DNA from: Prevotella sp.
Lineage (GTDB): Bacteria > Bacteroidota > Bacteroidia > Bacteroidales > Bacteroidaceae
Assembly: GCA_017471465.1 (NCBI GenBank)
Contig: JAFUTI010000020.1
Coordinates: forward strand, 1-64,000
Length of the DNA: 64,000 nt
Direction: 5' to 3'
The notes under the pieces are model-generated. The model was not told the origin of the DNA. It did not search any database and saw nothing but the letters and a program-made list of their open reading frames with translations. Shown here piece by piece: positions 48,098 to 56,497 of the stretch. The position numbers were made by a program, and so were the translations under genes. The stretch's first letter is position 1. Every line of letters starts with the position of its first letter.

Positions 48098-50644
48098 TTA
48101 CTTCACGACCATCTTCTTGCCGTTCTGGATGAAGACGCCCTTCTGGCCCTTCTTCACCTCCTGACCCTGCAGGTTGTAGATCTTGCCGTTGGCGTTGTCA
48201 ACCTTGAGACTCTCGATGGCTGTAGCATCGTTGCCGTCGATGGTGAGGTTGGTGATACGTGCACCGGCAGCCTTAGCCTTGATGTAGGCGCGGGTACCCT
48301 TGATGGTTGTGGCACCTGTCGACTTGTAGAGCTTGTCAGCGTTGATGAACCAGTCGCCGGCAGCAATCGTCGTCGATGCATCATACGTTCCCGTGAAGTC
48401 GAAGTTAGTGCCTGCCACCTTGGCGTCGCTAGTGGCTACGGTGCGGTTTGCAAACACATACTTGTTGTCGGCAGCTGTTGTCTCGGGCTTCAGCAGTACG
48501 GGCTTGTTGGCCGAAATGGCGGGAGTCGTCATCTTTGTGAAGCTGACGGTAGAGTTGTCGCCATTGGCTGTCTCGCTGTATTCAGCAACAGCAACGTTAT
48601 CACCAAAGGCAGCCTTCAGCTCTTCGTTGGTAATCTGGAACGGAACAACAAACGTATTCCACTTCTCAGTAGAAAGTGTGCGCGTCAGTGTCACCTTACC
48701 TGCTACACTCTCAGGCGTGTAGTTTACATCCTCGCTGATTTCAACGGTGACAGCGGGAACCTTGTACAGATCGATGTAACCAATACCCATCCAGTTGCGG
48801 GTGTTGCCAGTGAGGGTCTTCAGACCAATTTTCACTTCCTGCTCAGAATCGTTGACGAAGGAGAGTGATTGCTCAGTGAGTTTGTTGGCTGTTACGCATG
48901 AACCCTGTGTGTCGTTGGCATAGAAATAGACACCGTCAACCGTAGTGCTAGTGTATTGATCTTCAGCGAAGGCGTAGCATGACATCGAGAACGTGCCGGC
49001 AGGCAGGGTGACGGCATTGTAGAGTGCAAACTTGCCAGAAGCCTTGGCGGGATTCGACCAGTACTCGTAGAAGTAGCTTTTGTCACCATTGGTCTTAGAA
49101 TCATTGAACATTACCTGACTGTTACCATCTGTTTCTTCGCTTTCCCAGCCGTCTGCAGCATTCCACGTTGGCAGTCCTGTCAGGTCGGGGTTAGTCATCA
49201 GGAATGTGCAGTCGAACTTGGCACCGTCGCCCACGGGAGTGGCAGCAAAGACATAGGTTTTCATGGCGGCCTTCAGGGTAGATGTGGCGGTGTTGATGTC
49301 ATCTGCTGTGGTGGCAGCGGCGGCTGCGGCAGTCTGATTGCTGATAGCAGTAGCGAATGTGCTGTTAGCCTCATTGTTGTCGTTGTCAACACTCTGCAGA
49401 GCATCAGCCTTTGCCTTCATTGCAAAATATGCAGTGTAAGGGGCTTTCAGCAGGTCGGCATCGGCGTAGAGAGCCTGTACAGCAACGATGGCAGCCAGCA
49501 GGTCGTCAACGTCGCTGTAGCTCTTGTCGTAGGCAGCCACCTTGGTCTGCAGGGCAGAATAGGCGGCAGAAGGAATGGCTCCGTTGTAGTCGCTCACCTG
49601 CCCGAGCAGGGTGGTGAGTGCTGCCTGCACGTCGCCGCAGAAGTAGAGCTTGAAGTTATCGAAGTGAATCCAGTTGGCGGTTCCCTCTGCGGTCTTACCG
49701 GCGGTGATGGTCAGGTCTTCGTTCTCTGCCAGCACATAGCCAGTGGTGTAGTCTTTGTCTGCAGTCCAATTGACGGTCTTGCCGTTCAGGTCGATGTATG
49801 TGCCGTCACCACCCAGGTTGGCGGTCAACTTGTAGTAGCCGGCAGGCAGGTTCTTGATGGTCTGGCTCATGCTACCTGCGGTCAGGGCACCATCTGTGGA
49901 GGGCTGCCACTTCTGAGCATAGTAGCCACCCACCTTAAAACTCTGGTCGTTGTTCTGAGTGCCGAAAGCTTCGCTCTCAGAGAGTGTCCATCCTGTCATG
50001 TCGCGGTATTCGAAGCCGGGGTTGGTGATGTAGCCCGTCACGTCGAAGGGCGAGTCCATCGTGGCGGCCTGGTCGTTGTCAATCAACTCGAACATGCCGA
50101 GGATCATCCATGACTTGGTAATTTCTGTGTTAAAGGTGCCATAGACGCCAATTTCTATTTCCGTATTGTCTGCGTCAATGTTGAAATCGAGCGTGTTGCG
50201 ATACATTTTGGAATCAAAAGCATTAGCACCCTCAGCTTGGGTGTTAGCATAACCAGCAGCCGTGATACTGCCAAGCGTTTTAACAAGAACCTGATTACTG
50301 CCTGCTTTCAGGTAGGCGCGTGATGTTGATGCATCTGTGTTGTAGTTTTGTCCCTCACGGAAGAACGAGTAGTTCACCAGCGTATAATGGCCAGCTGGAA
50401 GAGTAATCTTCTGTGTCAGACTGTATTGGCTCTTTTCAACTGAATTCCATCCTTCGTAACATTCAATAGCATAGCCTGTGGTGTTATTACCTTGGACAGG
50501 GTTGTTGAAATTGACATTCGTCCACCCATCAAGGCTTGACAGTGTAGCATTAGTGATGTACTGTGAAGTTACATCCTTCTGCGCATTAGCAACACCTGCA
50601 CCCAACAGGGCGAGCGCCGCAAATAGAAGTTTTAGTTTTCTCAT
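48098..50644 (-). CDS. Large secreted multidomain protein, carbohydrate-binding-like
   Basis: An 848-residue protein with signal MRKLKLLFAALALLGAGVANA. Two jelly-roll-like modules follow (SLDGWTNVNFNNPVQGNN to about residue 190; GYITNPGFEYRDMTGWTLSE to about 335), resembling carbohydrate-binding modules. A helical FIVAR-like region (about 340-470) is rich in Ala. A third jelly-roll-like module (LPTWNAADGWESEE) and an Ig-like part come next, then a C-terminal IYNLQGQEVKKGQKGVFIQN, GKKMVVK. That last motif matches the end of the GH53 enzyme. No catalytic domain is recognised. Confidence 0.7.
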   Translation of the reverse strand: MRKLKLLFAALALLGAGVANAQKDVTSQYITNATLSSLDGWTNVNFNNPVQGNNTTGYAIECYEGWNSVEKSQYSLTQKITLPAGHYTLVNYSFFREGQNYNTDASTSRAYLKAGSNQVLVKTLGSITAAGYANTQAEGANAFDSKMYRNTLDFNIDADNTEIEIGVYGTFNTEITKSWMILGMFELIDNDQAATMDSPFDVTGYITNPGFEYRDMTGWTLSESEAFGTQNNDQSFKVGGYYAQKWQPSTDGALTAGSMSQTIKNLPAGYYKLTANLGGDGTYIDLNGKTVNWTADKDYTTGYVLAENEDLTITAGKTAEGTANWIHFDNFKLYFCGDVQAALTTLLGQVSDYNGAIPSAAYSALQTKVAAYDKSYSDVDDLLAAIVAVQALYADADLLKAPYTAYFAMKAKADALQSVDNDNNEANSTFATAISNQTAAAAAATTADDINTATSTLKAAMKTYVFAATPVGDGAKFDCTFLMTNPDLTGLPTWNAADGWESEETDGNSQVMFNDSKTNGDKSYFYEYWSNPAKASGKFALYNAVTLPAGTFSMSCYAFAEDQYTSTTVDGVYFYANDTQGSCVTANKLTEQSLSFVNDSEQEVKIGLKTLTGNTRNWMGIGYIDLYKVPAVTVEISEDVNYTPESVAGKVTLTRTLSTEKWNTFVVPFQITNEELKAAFGDNVAVAEYSETANGDNSTVSFTKMTTPAISANKPVLLKPETTAADNKYVFANRTVATSDAKVAGTNFDFTGTYDASTTIAAGDWFINADKLYKSTGATTIKGTRAYIKAKAAGARITNLTIDGNDATAIESLKVDNANGKIYNLQGQEVKKGQKGVFIQNGKKMVVK

Positions 50645-50801
50645 GTTCTTTTAGTTTTAGTTAATATTTATAGTAAAAATTGGTATCGTCTGATTGTCAT
50701 ACGCTGATACCCTGAAAGTCTTTTTACCCGCGAAGGCTAGTGTCTTTTCTCCTATTGAATTCCTACTATTAACATCATGGTATAGTAAGGTTAATGTGCT
50801 A

Positions 50802-50835
50802 CAAAAGTAAAAACAAAAACCGTTGGATAGTCAAA
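50802..50835 (-). promoter_or_regulatory. Promoter of the 848-residue protein gene, inside a terminator
   Basis: On the minus strand TACTTTTG (50802-50809). A TTTG at 50832-50835 lies in the loop of the upstream terminator, with a 22-bp spacer. The leader is about 150 bases (50645-50797), in which I see no other feature. Confidence 0.5.
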
Positions 50836-50844
50836 ATCCAACGG
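50810..50844 (-). terminator. Terminator of the GH35-GH30 operon
   Basis: CCGTTGGAT (50820-50828) and ATCCAACGG (50836-50844) form a perfect 9-bp stem. On the minus strand it is followed by TTTTTGTTTTT (50810-50819). Confidence 0.85.
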
Positions 50845-50877
50845 CTAATTACGGAAATTTCTGTTTTTTTTTTTTTG

Positions 50878-52437
50878 TTAACACGGCGGCGCGGGAGTTC
50901 TAGCGGCCGTGTAATCTTGCTCCACAAATGTGGTGATGCTTCTGGGGGGCAGGGTGGTGCTGCCCGCTACGATGCCGGAAGGTCTGAGGGTCTCGCCCTC
51001 GGCGTCGCTGGTGCGGTAAGCGAGCCAGCGGCGCGGGCGTTCGTCGTCGACGCGGCAGGTCATCTCCGCTTCCTTGTCGCCATAGTTCAGGGCGACAACC
51101 ACCCAGCGTCCGTCGGCGTTGCGGTAGGCGCTGACCATCACGCCGTAGGGATCCTCCGGTCCTTCGACGTCGTAACGCACGGCGCCGGGGCGGATGAAAC
51201 GGCTGTAGTTGCCAAGAGCCCAGAGCAGGCGGGAGTCGCGGGCCTGCTGCGTGCGGTCGTAGACGCGGATGAGTCCGTCCTTGTAGTCGCCGCCACAGGC
51301 GCGCCACCACGACCAGCTCTCGGCGTCAGCATGGCAGAGGTCGTGATGGATGACGCGGGCGACATAGAGGGCCGTCTTCATCGTGAAGTCGTAGCCACCG
51401 CCACCGCCTATCTCCTCGTCGTTCGACATGATGCAGAGCTCCGACTGCCAGAACGAGATGCCGTAATGGCGGCAGGTGTCGCGCAGCTGCTCGCGTATGC
51501 GTTTCATATAAGGTACGGGCGTGTTGGTCCAGTAGCTGTGCCCGAGGATGAGGTGGGGCACCTGAGGCGTGTCGCCGAGATAGGTCTGCGTGCTGTCCTT
51601 CGAGAAGAGTGTGCGGATGGTGTTGCCACGTTGCCAGTCGGTCTTGTAGATGCCCAGCAGGCAGCGCAGGTCTGAGGACTCATTGACCAGCAGCTGCGTA
51701 TTGACACCCTGCTGTTGCAGGGCGCGACTCGTCTTGCGTACTAGCCGTGCTATCTCGCGGTTCGTAGCCGGCGACCCCTCCTGCTTCGGTCCCTGCCAGT
51801 TCCAGTGGCCGTCGGGCTCGTTGACAGGACAGAGGTAGTCGAAGTGGATGCCGTCGTGTGTCTCCAGTCCCTTCAGGGCGGTAGCCATAAAGGCGGCAAA
51901 GCGGTCGTAGCTGTCGTCGCGGAGGTTCAGTGTGCCGTCGCGCCCGGTGTTCGTGGCCAGACGGTTCTGGGTGAAGTGGACGGGCGGTGAGTTGAGGAAG
52001 GCTAAGAAATAGGGTACGCCGCGCTCCTTGGCCAGGCGTAGGAAACGGCGCTGGCCTGCCTGTCGCGACCAGTCGTAGGTGCCGTCTTTTTGAAGGAAGC
52101 ACTCGGTGCGTGTAGAGCGGTTAATCTGCGCCTCGCGGCCTTGCTCAGCGCTGCCGGCGCCGAGGTTGAAGCGCCACAGCGAAAGACCGATGCCGCGGGG
52201 CTGGCCCGCAGCATCGGTCTCGATAGAAAAGAGCCAGTCGGCAACCTTTGCCTGTTCCGTACTGTCGGGCCACAGGCCGATGGTCTGCATCGACCATGCG
52301 TCGGACGCCCCGAAGTGGCGGATGGTCTGGCGCGGCGCGTCGGTGCGTATGACGTGGGTAGCAGCAGTGGCTGTACTGCCATTGCACAGCCAGTAAGGCA
52401 GTGCGATGGCAGCAGTCAGTAATATCGGATGTTTCAT
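50878..52437 (-). CDS. GH30 glycoside hydrolase (endo-beta-1,6-galactanase-like)
   Basis: A 519-residue secreted enzyme with signal MKHPILLTAAIALPYWLCNG. The TIM barrel shows HFGASDAWSMQTIG, GIGLSLWRFNLGAGSAEQG, acid/base Glu207 in YLCPVNEPDGHWNWQG and nucleophile Glu333 in FWQSELCIMS. The C-terminal beta domain ends in TLPPRSITTFV. These motifs suit the GH30 group that includes endo-beta-1,6-galactanases acting on arabinogalactan. It lies 32 bp behind GH35 with an ACGA-rich leader, so the two are probably one operon for galactose-containing polymers. Confidence 0.85.
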   Translation of the reverse strand: MKHPILLTAAIALPYWLCNGSTATAATHVIRTDAPRQTIRHFGASDAWSMQTIGLWPDSTEQAKVADWLFSIETDAAGQPRGIGLSLWRFNLGAGSAEQGREAQINRSTRTECFLQKDGTYDWSRQAGQRRFLRLAKERGVPYFLAFLNSPPVHFTQNRLATNTGRDGTLNLRDDSYDRFAAFMATALKGLETHDGIHFDYLCPVNEPDGHWNWQGPKQEGSPATNREIARLVRKTSRALQQQGVNTQLLVNESSDLRCLLGIYKTDWQRGNTIRTLFSKDSTQTYLGDTPQVPHLILGHSYWTNTPVPYMKRIREQLRDTCRHYGISFWQSELCIMSNDEEIGGGGGYDFTMKTALYVARVIHHDLCHADAESWSWWRACGGDYKDGLIRVYDRTQQARDSRLLWALGNYSRFIRPGAVRYDVEGPEDPYGVMVSAYRNADGRWVVVALNYGDKEAEMTCRVDDERPRRWLAYRTSDAEGETLRPSGIVAGSTTLPPRSITTFVEQDYTAARTPAPPC

Positions 52438-52469
52438 AAGTCTTGTCTGTCGTGATGGTCGTCGTTACG

Positions 52470-54911
52470 TTATTTCAGCAGGTAGATGCGGAAGTCCTTC
52501 ACCGACCCCGGGGCGCCTTGTTCGGCACGCGGCAGGTACTCAATGCCCGAGACGGCCTGCTCCGAACCCAAGTCGATGACAAGCAGGTATGGTGCCGTGG
52601 CCGCCTTCTCCGTCTGCCAGTAGGTAGACTCCTGCAGGTCGAAGACCTTGTCGCCGGTGTGGTTGCCGTTCTCCTCCTCCGAGCTGGCATACTTCGTCGT
52701 CCACGTCTCGCGGCTGATGCGTCGTCCGCCGGGGTTCTGCAGGTAGAGTTCGGCGATGGCGGCGCGGTCGCCCACGTTCTGTGTGGAGAGTATCTCGATG
52801 GCGAGGTAGCGGCCCTCGGCATCGTTCTTGAAGAAGACGGTCTGCCAGCCGTTGCCGGGCTTGAAGCTGCCCGTCATGACGGGGGTGGCGCTATTCAGGT
52901 CGGGCTTGTCGCCGATGTTGTTGTGCTTGTTGCTCTTCTCCAGCTGCAGCTTGTTGAGCTCTGGCTCGGCCTGTCCCCAGACGACGGCCTCACGAGGGCC
53001 GACGACATCGAGGACAATCACCTCGTTCTTGCCCTTCTTCAGCCAGCAGCCAGGGATATAGAGTGTCTGTTGCGGACCAATCGACCAGATGCGGCCCATG
53101 GCGTGACCGTTCACGTAGACCTGTCCCTTACCCCATGTCTCGAAGTTCAGGAACGTGTCGCCCACCTTCGAGAGATTGAAGTAACCACGGTGGTAGCCGG
53201 GCTTCATGATGTCGGCAAGCTGCTTTGACCCTTCATAACCCTGTGTCAGGGCAAGCGCAGGAACGCTCCCTTTCACCTCGCCAGAAGCAACCCGGTCGTT
53301 AACACCCTTAATCATATCAAGAGCTTTCTTTGCTGTCTCATAGTCATCGGGGATGGCCACGTTTGTCCAATTCTTCGGCGTCAGCACCATCTCCACGTTA
53401 TCTGTCTCGGTGGTCAGCGTGACATTGCCGACGATACCCTTGAAGTCCTTGATGGCACGACCGAAGTTGATGCGGCCCATGCCTTCAACAATGATAATCA
53501 GTTCGGCTCCTTTTTTAACGGCAGGAATCGTGAGCGACTTCTCGTTCTTCACGCGGTCAATCTTACCAATGTATTTCTTATCGATAAACACCTGTGCAAA
53601 GTCGTGGAACTCTCCTGTGAGCACGCTCTCCGAAGCAATCTCGGGCAGGCGGGTAGAGTACATCATGGTGCCCCAGCCCATATCCATCTCTTCGAAAGTC
53701 TTTAAGGTGCCATTGACAGGCTTAGTCATAGATGACAGGAGGGGAGCGAACTCCGTCAACTCAAACTTGGGCACGGTCACTATTGGCATCGGAGCCTTGG
53801 GCACGGCGGGGAGACCCCCTTTCCGTCCCCCGAGGGGGAAACCTCTTTCATCGTACTTCTGCATCATCTTGCGCAGTTCCCAGAACTTCGGGGTGGCGAG
53901 GCCATACTCGTTGATGGGGGCGTCGTAGTCGTAGGAGGTGACATCGGGTGCAAAGCCGGGCGAGTTAGCACCTGCCCAGTGGCCGAACGACGTACCGCCG
54001 TGGGTCATGTAGAGTGAGAAGGAGATACCCTTCGACAGCATTTCGTCCATACCGTCGACCATGTCCTTGGCCGGGCGCGTCTCGTGGCGGGCGCCCCACT
54101 TGTCGAACCAACCGCTCCAGAACTCCGAGCACATCTTAGGGGCGTTAGGGCGCAGCTCGCCAAGGCGACGGAACTGGTCGTCGATGTTGGCACCCGTGCC
54201 GAAGTTCATCGTCCATGTCAGGTCGTCAAGGCCGTTCTTCGTGAAGTTCGACGACCAGTCGCACTGGAACAGCGACAGCTCGCTTCCGTAGATGCTACGC
54301 AGGCAGTCACGAATCTCACTGACATAAGGCTTGTCCTCGCCATACGAGCCGTACTCGTTCTCTACCTGGATCATGATGATAGGACCGCCGTTCTGGATGG
54401 TCAGCGGCTTCAGCTGTTCGCCCACCTTCTCCTCGAAGATTTTTACACGCTCCATAAAATAAGGATCGCGCTCGCGCAGGCGTATATCCTTTTTCTTTAA
54501 GAGCCACCAGGGCAGACCGCCCATCTCCCACTCAGCACAGACGTAGGGACCGGGACGCACGATGACGTACATGCCGTTCTTCTGGGCCAGGCGGCAGAAC
54601 TCCGCCACGTCGTTCTGGCCTGTGAAGTCGAACTCGCCCTCACGCTGCTCGTGGATGTTCCAGAAGATGTAGATGCACACGGCGTTCATGCCCAGTGCAC
54701 GGCACATCTGGATGCGGTGCTCCCAGTAGGGACGCGGGATGCGGGGGTAGTGAACCTCGGCAGCCTTCACGATGAAGGGTTCGCCGTTGAGCAGGAAGGT
54801 CTTGTCGCCAGTAGTAAAGGTGCCCGACTTCTTGGCGGCGAGGCCGTCGGCAGGCAGCGCTGCCAGCAAGAGGGCCATCGCCAGCGTTTGTAGTTGTTTG
54901 GCTAGTCTCAT
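52470..54911 (-). CDS. GH35 beta-galactosidase with C-terminal discoidin-like module
   Basis: An 813-residue secreted enzyme with signal MRLAKQLQTLAMALLLAALP. Catalytic barrel: FIVKAAEVHYPRIPRPYWEHRI, RPGPYVCAEWEMGGLPWWLL, acid/base Glu186 in IQVENEYGSYG and nucleophile Glu263 in KMCSEFWSGWFDKWG. Two galactose-binding-like beta domains follow (GQVYVNGHAMGRIWSIGPQQTLYIPGCWL). The end is an F5/8-type module (QNVGDRAAIAELYL to VKDFRIYLLK). It removes terminal beta-galactose. Confidence 0.94.
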   Translation of the reverse strand: MRLAKQLQTLAMALLLAALPADGLAAKKSGTFTTGDKTFLLNGEPFIVKAAEVHYPRIPRPYWEHRIQMCRALGMNAVCIYIFWNIHEQREGEFDFTGQNDVAEFCRLAQKNGMYVIVRPGPYVCAEWEMGGLPWWLLKKKDIRLRERDPYFMERVKIFEEKVGEQLKPLTIQNGGPIIMIQVENEYGSYGEDKPYVSEIRDCLRSIYGSELSLFQCDWSSNFTKNGLDDLTWTMNFGTGANIDDQFRRLGELRPNAPKMCSEFWSGWFDKWGARHETRPAKDMVDGMDEMLSKGISFSLYMTHGGTSFGHWAGANSPGFAPDVTSYDYDAPINEYGLATPKFWELRKMMQKYDERGFPLGGRKGGLPAVPKAPMPIVTVPKFELTEFAPLLSSMTKPVNGTLKTFEEMDMGWGTMMYSTRLPEIASESVLTGEFHDFAQVFIDKKYIGKIDRVKNEKSLTIPAVKKGAELIIIVEGMGRINFGRAIKDFKGIVGNVTLTTETDNVEMVLTPKNWTNVAIPDDYETAKKALDMIKGVNDRVASGEVKGSVPALALTQGYEGSKQLADIMKPGYHRGYFNLSKVGDTFLNFETWGKGQVYVNGHAMGRIWSIGPQQTLYIPGCWLKKGKNEVIVLDVVGPREAVVWGQAEPELNKLQLEKSNKHNNIGDKPDLNSATPVMTGSFKPGNGWQTVFFKNDAEGRYLAIEILSTQNVGDRAAIAELYLQNPGGRRISRETWTTKYASSEEENGNHTGDKVFDLQESTYWQTEKAATAPYLLVIDLGSEQAVSGIEYLPRAEQGAPGSVKDFRIYLLK

Positions 54912-54973
54912 AAGCGGTTTTTGTTGTTTTGAAAGATTTTTACTTTATTCTAACACTTTTTAATCCTTTTTCT

Positions 54974-55004
54974 TTTGTGGAATTGAAAAAACATCGTATC
55001 TTTG
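54974..55004 (+). promoter_or_regulatory. Promoter of the small RNA
   Basis: TTTG (54974-54977), exactly 19 bp, TATCTTTG (54997-55004) followed by C. Start expected near 55011. Confidence 0.8.
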
Positions 55005-55010
55005 CACTCG

Positions 55011-55164
55011 AATTTATGTTGAAAGATTATCTATAGTTTTTTTTGCCTTGGACGTTTCCAAGGATTAGTGTTAAATGTAAATCCTCCCAATTCCCGTGAG
55101 GGAAGTAAGAGAGCCCGAAAAATTGACCATAAACCTTCGGCCGTGAGGTCCAAGGTTTTTTTTT
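55011..55164 (+). ncRNA. Structured small RNA (Bacteroidales-1 / 6S-like candidate)
   Basis: An isolated transcription unit of about 154 bases with a consensus promoter and an intrinsic terminator but no open frame. Elements: hairpin CCTTGGA-CGTT-TCCAAGG (55046-55063), hairpin TTCCC-GTGA-GGGAA (55091-55104) and the terminator stem with a second GTGA loop (55133-55156). CCTTGGAC (55046-55053) can instead pair with GTCCAAGG (55148-55155), closing the whole molecule. Size, promoter and layout recall the Bacteroidales-1 motif, later considered 6S RNA; I cannot confirm this without a covariance model. Confidence 0.6.
55133..55164 (+). terminator. Terminator of the small RNA
   Basis: ACCTT-C-GGCC, loop GTGA, GGTCC-AAGGT (one C/T mismatch), then nine T (55156-55164). 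Confidence 0.75.
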
Positions 55165-55197
55165 ATTTCCCTTGATTTCCTCATTGCCGAAGTGTGG

Positions 55198-55842
55198 TTA
55201 GCGGCTGAAGTCGAAGCCCAGACGTAAGCCATCATAGCTCTTGCTGATATCGCCGATTGCCTGAATGTTCTGGTTGCCGCTCATGGCAGCTGCTGCCTGC
55301 AGCAGTGTCAGCAGCTTCGAGGCGTCGAAGAGCAGTGCAATGCCGTTGACGTTGCGCTTGGCGTAGCAGTTCATGTTGAGCAGCAGTCCCTGGAGGGTGA
55401 TGCGGCTGCTGGCCTCGTCGTAGGTCCACCGGCCGCTCATGGGCGTGCCGCGGAAGGTGGCGGCGTAGGTGCCGTCCTGCTTGATGGTGATGGCCGTGTT
55501 CTGACTGCTGATGCCTATCTGCTGGTAGTAGGGCAGCACCTTGGTCTTGATCTGTCCGGCAACGATCTCGCCGCCGGCCTTTGCCAGCAGCTGTTCGCTG
55601 GTGAAGGCGCAGCCTGGGCCGCTGTAGGTCCATGAGCCGATGAGGTCGGCCGACGTGACCTTCTGTGCGCCGATGACGCTGGTGATGACATTGCCGAGGG
55701 TGCCGCCCTGCAGCACATCGGTGATGACGGCGCCGAGGATGTCGCCGGTGGTGGAGCTGCTGCTGCCCGTCTGTCCTAAGGTGCCGCAGGCGGTGAGCAG
55801 CATGGTGGCTGCTGCCACGATTGTCGATTTTGCATTTTTCAT
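55198..55842 (-). CDS. DUF4923 family lipoprotein
   Basis: A 214-residue lipoprotein: the start at 55842 gives MKNAKSTIVAAATMLLTAC, with the lipobox Cys19; 55872 would overlap rnhB. Features: GDILGAVITDVLQGGTLGNVITSVIGAQKVTSADLIGSWTY, GCAFTSEQLLAKAGGEIVAGQI, then a lipocalin-like beta half (DGTYAATFRGTPMSGRWTYDE). This fits DUF4923, a Bacteroidales family of unknown function. Convergent with the small RNA; last gene of the rnhB transcript. Confidence 0.8.
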   Translation of the reverse strand: MKNAKSTIVAAATMLLTACGTLGQTGSSSSTTGDILGAVITDVLQGGTLGNVITSVIGAQKVTSADLIGSWTYSGPGCAFTSEQLLAKAGGEIVAGQIKTKVLPYYQQIGISSQNTAITIKQDGTYAATFRGTPMSGRWTYDEASSRITLQGLLLNMNCYAKRNVNGIALLFDASKLLTLLQAAAAMSGNQNIQAIGDISKSYDGLRLGFDFSR

Positions 55843-55858
55843 ATCTTTCCTATTTTTG

Positions 55859-56494
55859 TTAGTATTCTTCAAACTGCAGCGACAGCTGGCCGTCGCCGAG
55901 GAGGTTGTAGGTCATGCGGTGGTAAGGTGTCGTGCCGTACTGGCGGATGGCCTCGCGGTGCTTCCGGGTGGGGTAGCCCTTGTTGCTGCGCCAGTCGTAC
56001 TGTGGGTACTCCTCTGCCAGCCGGTTCATATAGTCGTCGCGATAGGTCTTGGCCAGGATGGATGCCGCGGCGATAGCCATGTACTTGCCGTCGCCCTTGA
56101 CGATGGTGGTGTGGGGGATGTCGACGGCCGAGCCGTCGACCACCGTGCGGTAGGGCTTGAAGCGGTTGCCGTCGACGATGACGGCCTGCGGGCGTACTGT
56201 CAGCTGGTCCAGTGCGCGGTGCATGGCCAGTATCGAGGCGTTCAGGATGTTGATGCGGTCGATCTCCTCGGGCGTGACGATACCCACGGCCCAGCTCAGG
56301 GCGTCGCGCTCTATCTGCTCACGCAGCTGGTAGCGCCGCTTCTCCGTCAGTTGTTTCGAGTCGTTGAGCAGCGGGTTCTCGTAGCCGTCGGGCAGGATGA
56401 CTGCGGCGGCGTAGACACTGCCTGCCAGACAGCCGCGGCCCGCCTCGTCGCAGCCGGCCTCTATCAGTCCGTCGTAGTAGTGGCTTGCTAACAT
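55859..56494 (-). CDS. rnhB: Ribonuclease HII
   Basis: A 211-residue enzyme: [24 protein letters not shown] with the DEAGRG acidic residues, [23 protein letters not shown] and [20 protein letters not shown]. It removes ribonucleotides embedded in DNA. It starts 3 bp after the sufS stop. Confidence 0.95.
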   Translation of the reverse strand: MLASHYYDGLIEAGCDEAGRGCLAGSVYAAAVILPDGYENPLLNDSKQLTEKRRYQLREQIERDALSWAVGIVTPEEIDRINILNASILAMHRALDQLTVRPQAVIVDGNRFKPYRTVVDGSAVDIPHTTIVKGDGKYMAIAAASILAKTYRDDYMNRLAEEYPQYDWRSNKGYPTRKHREAIRQYGTTPYHRMTYNLLGDGQLSLQFEEY

Positions 56495-56497
56495 CTG

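Noticed and set aside
55091..55115. GTGA-loop hairpin considered as the SRP RNA apex
   Set aside because: The conserved internal loop and GGAAGCAGC-type motif around the SRP tetraloop are absent.
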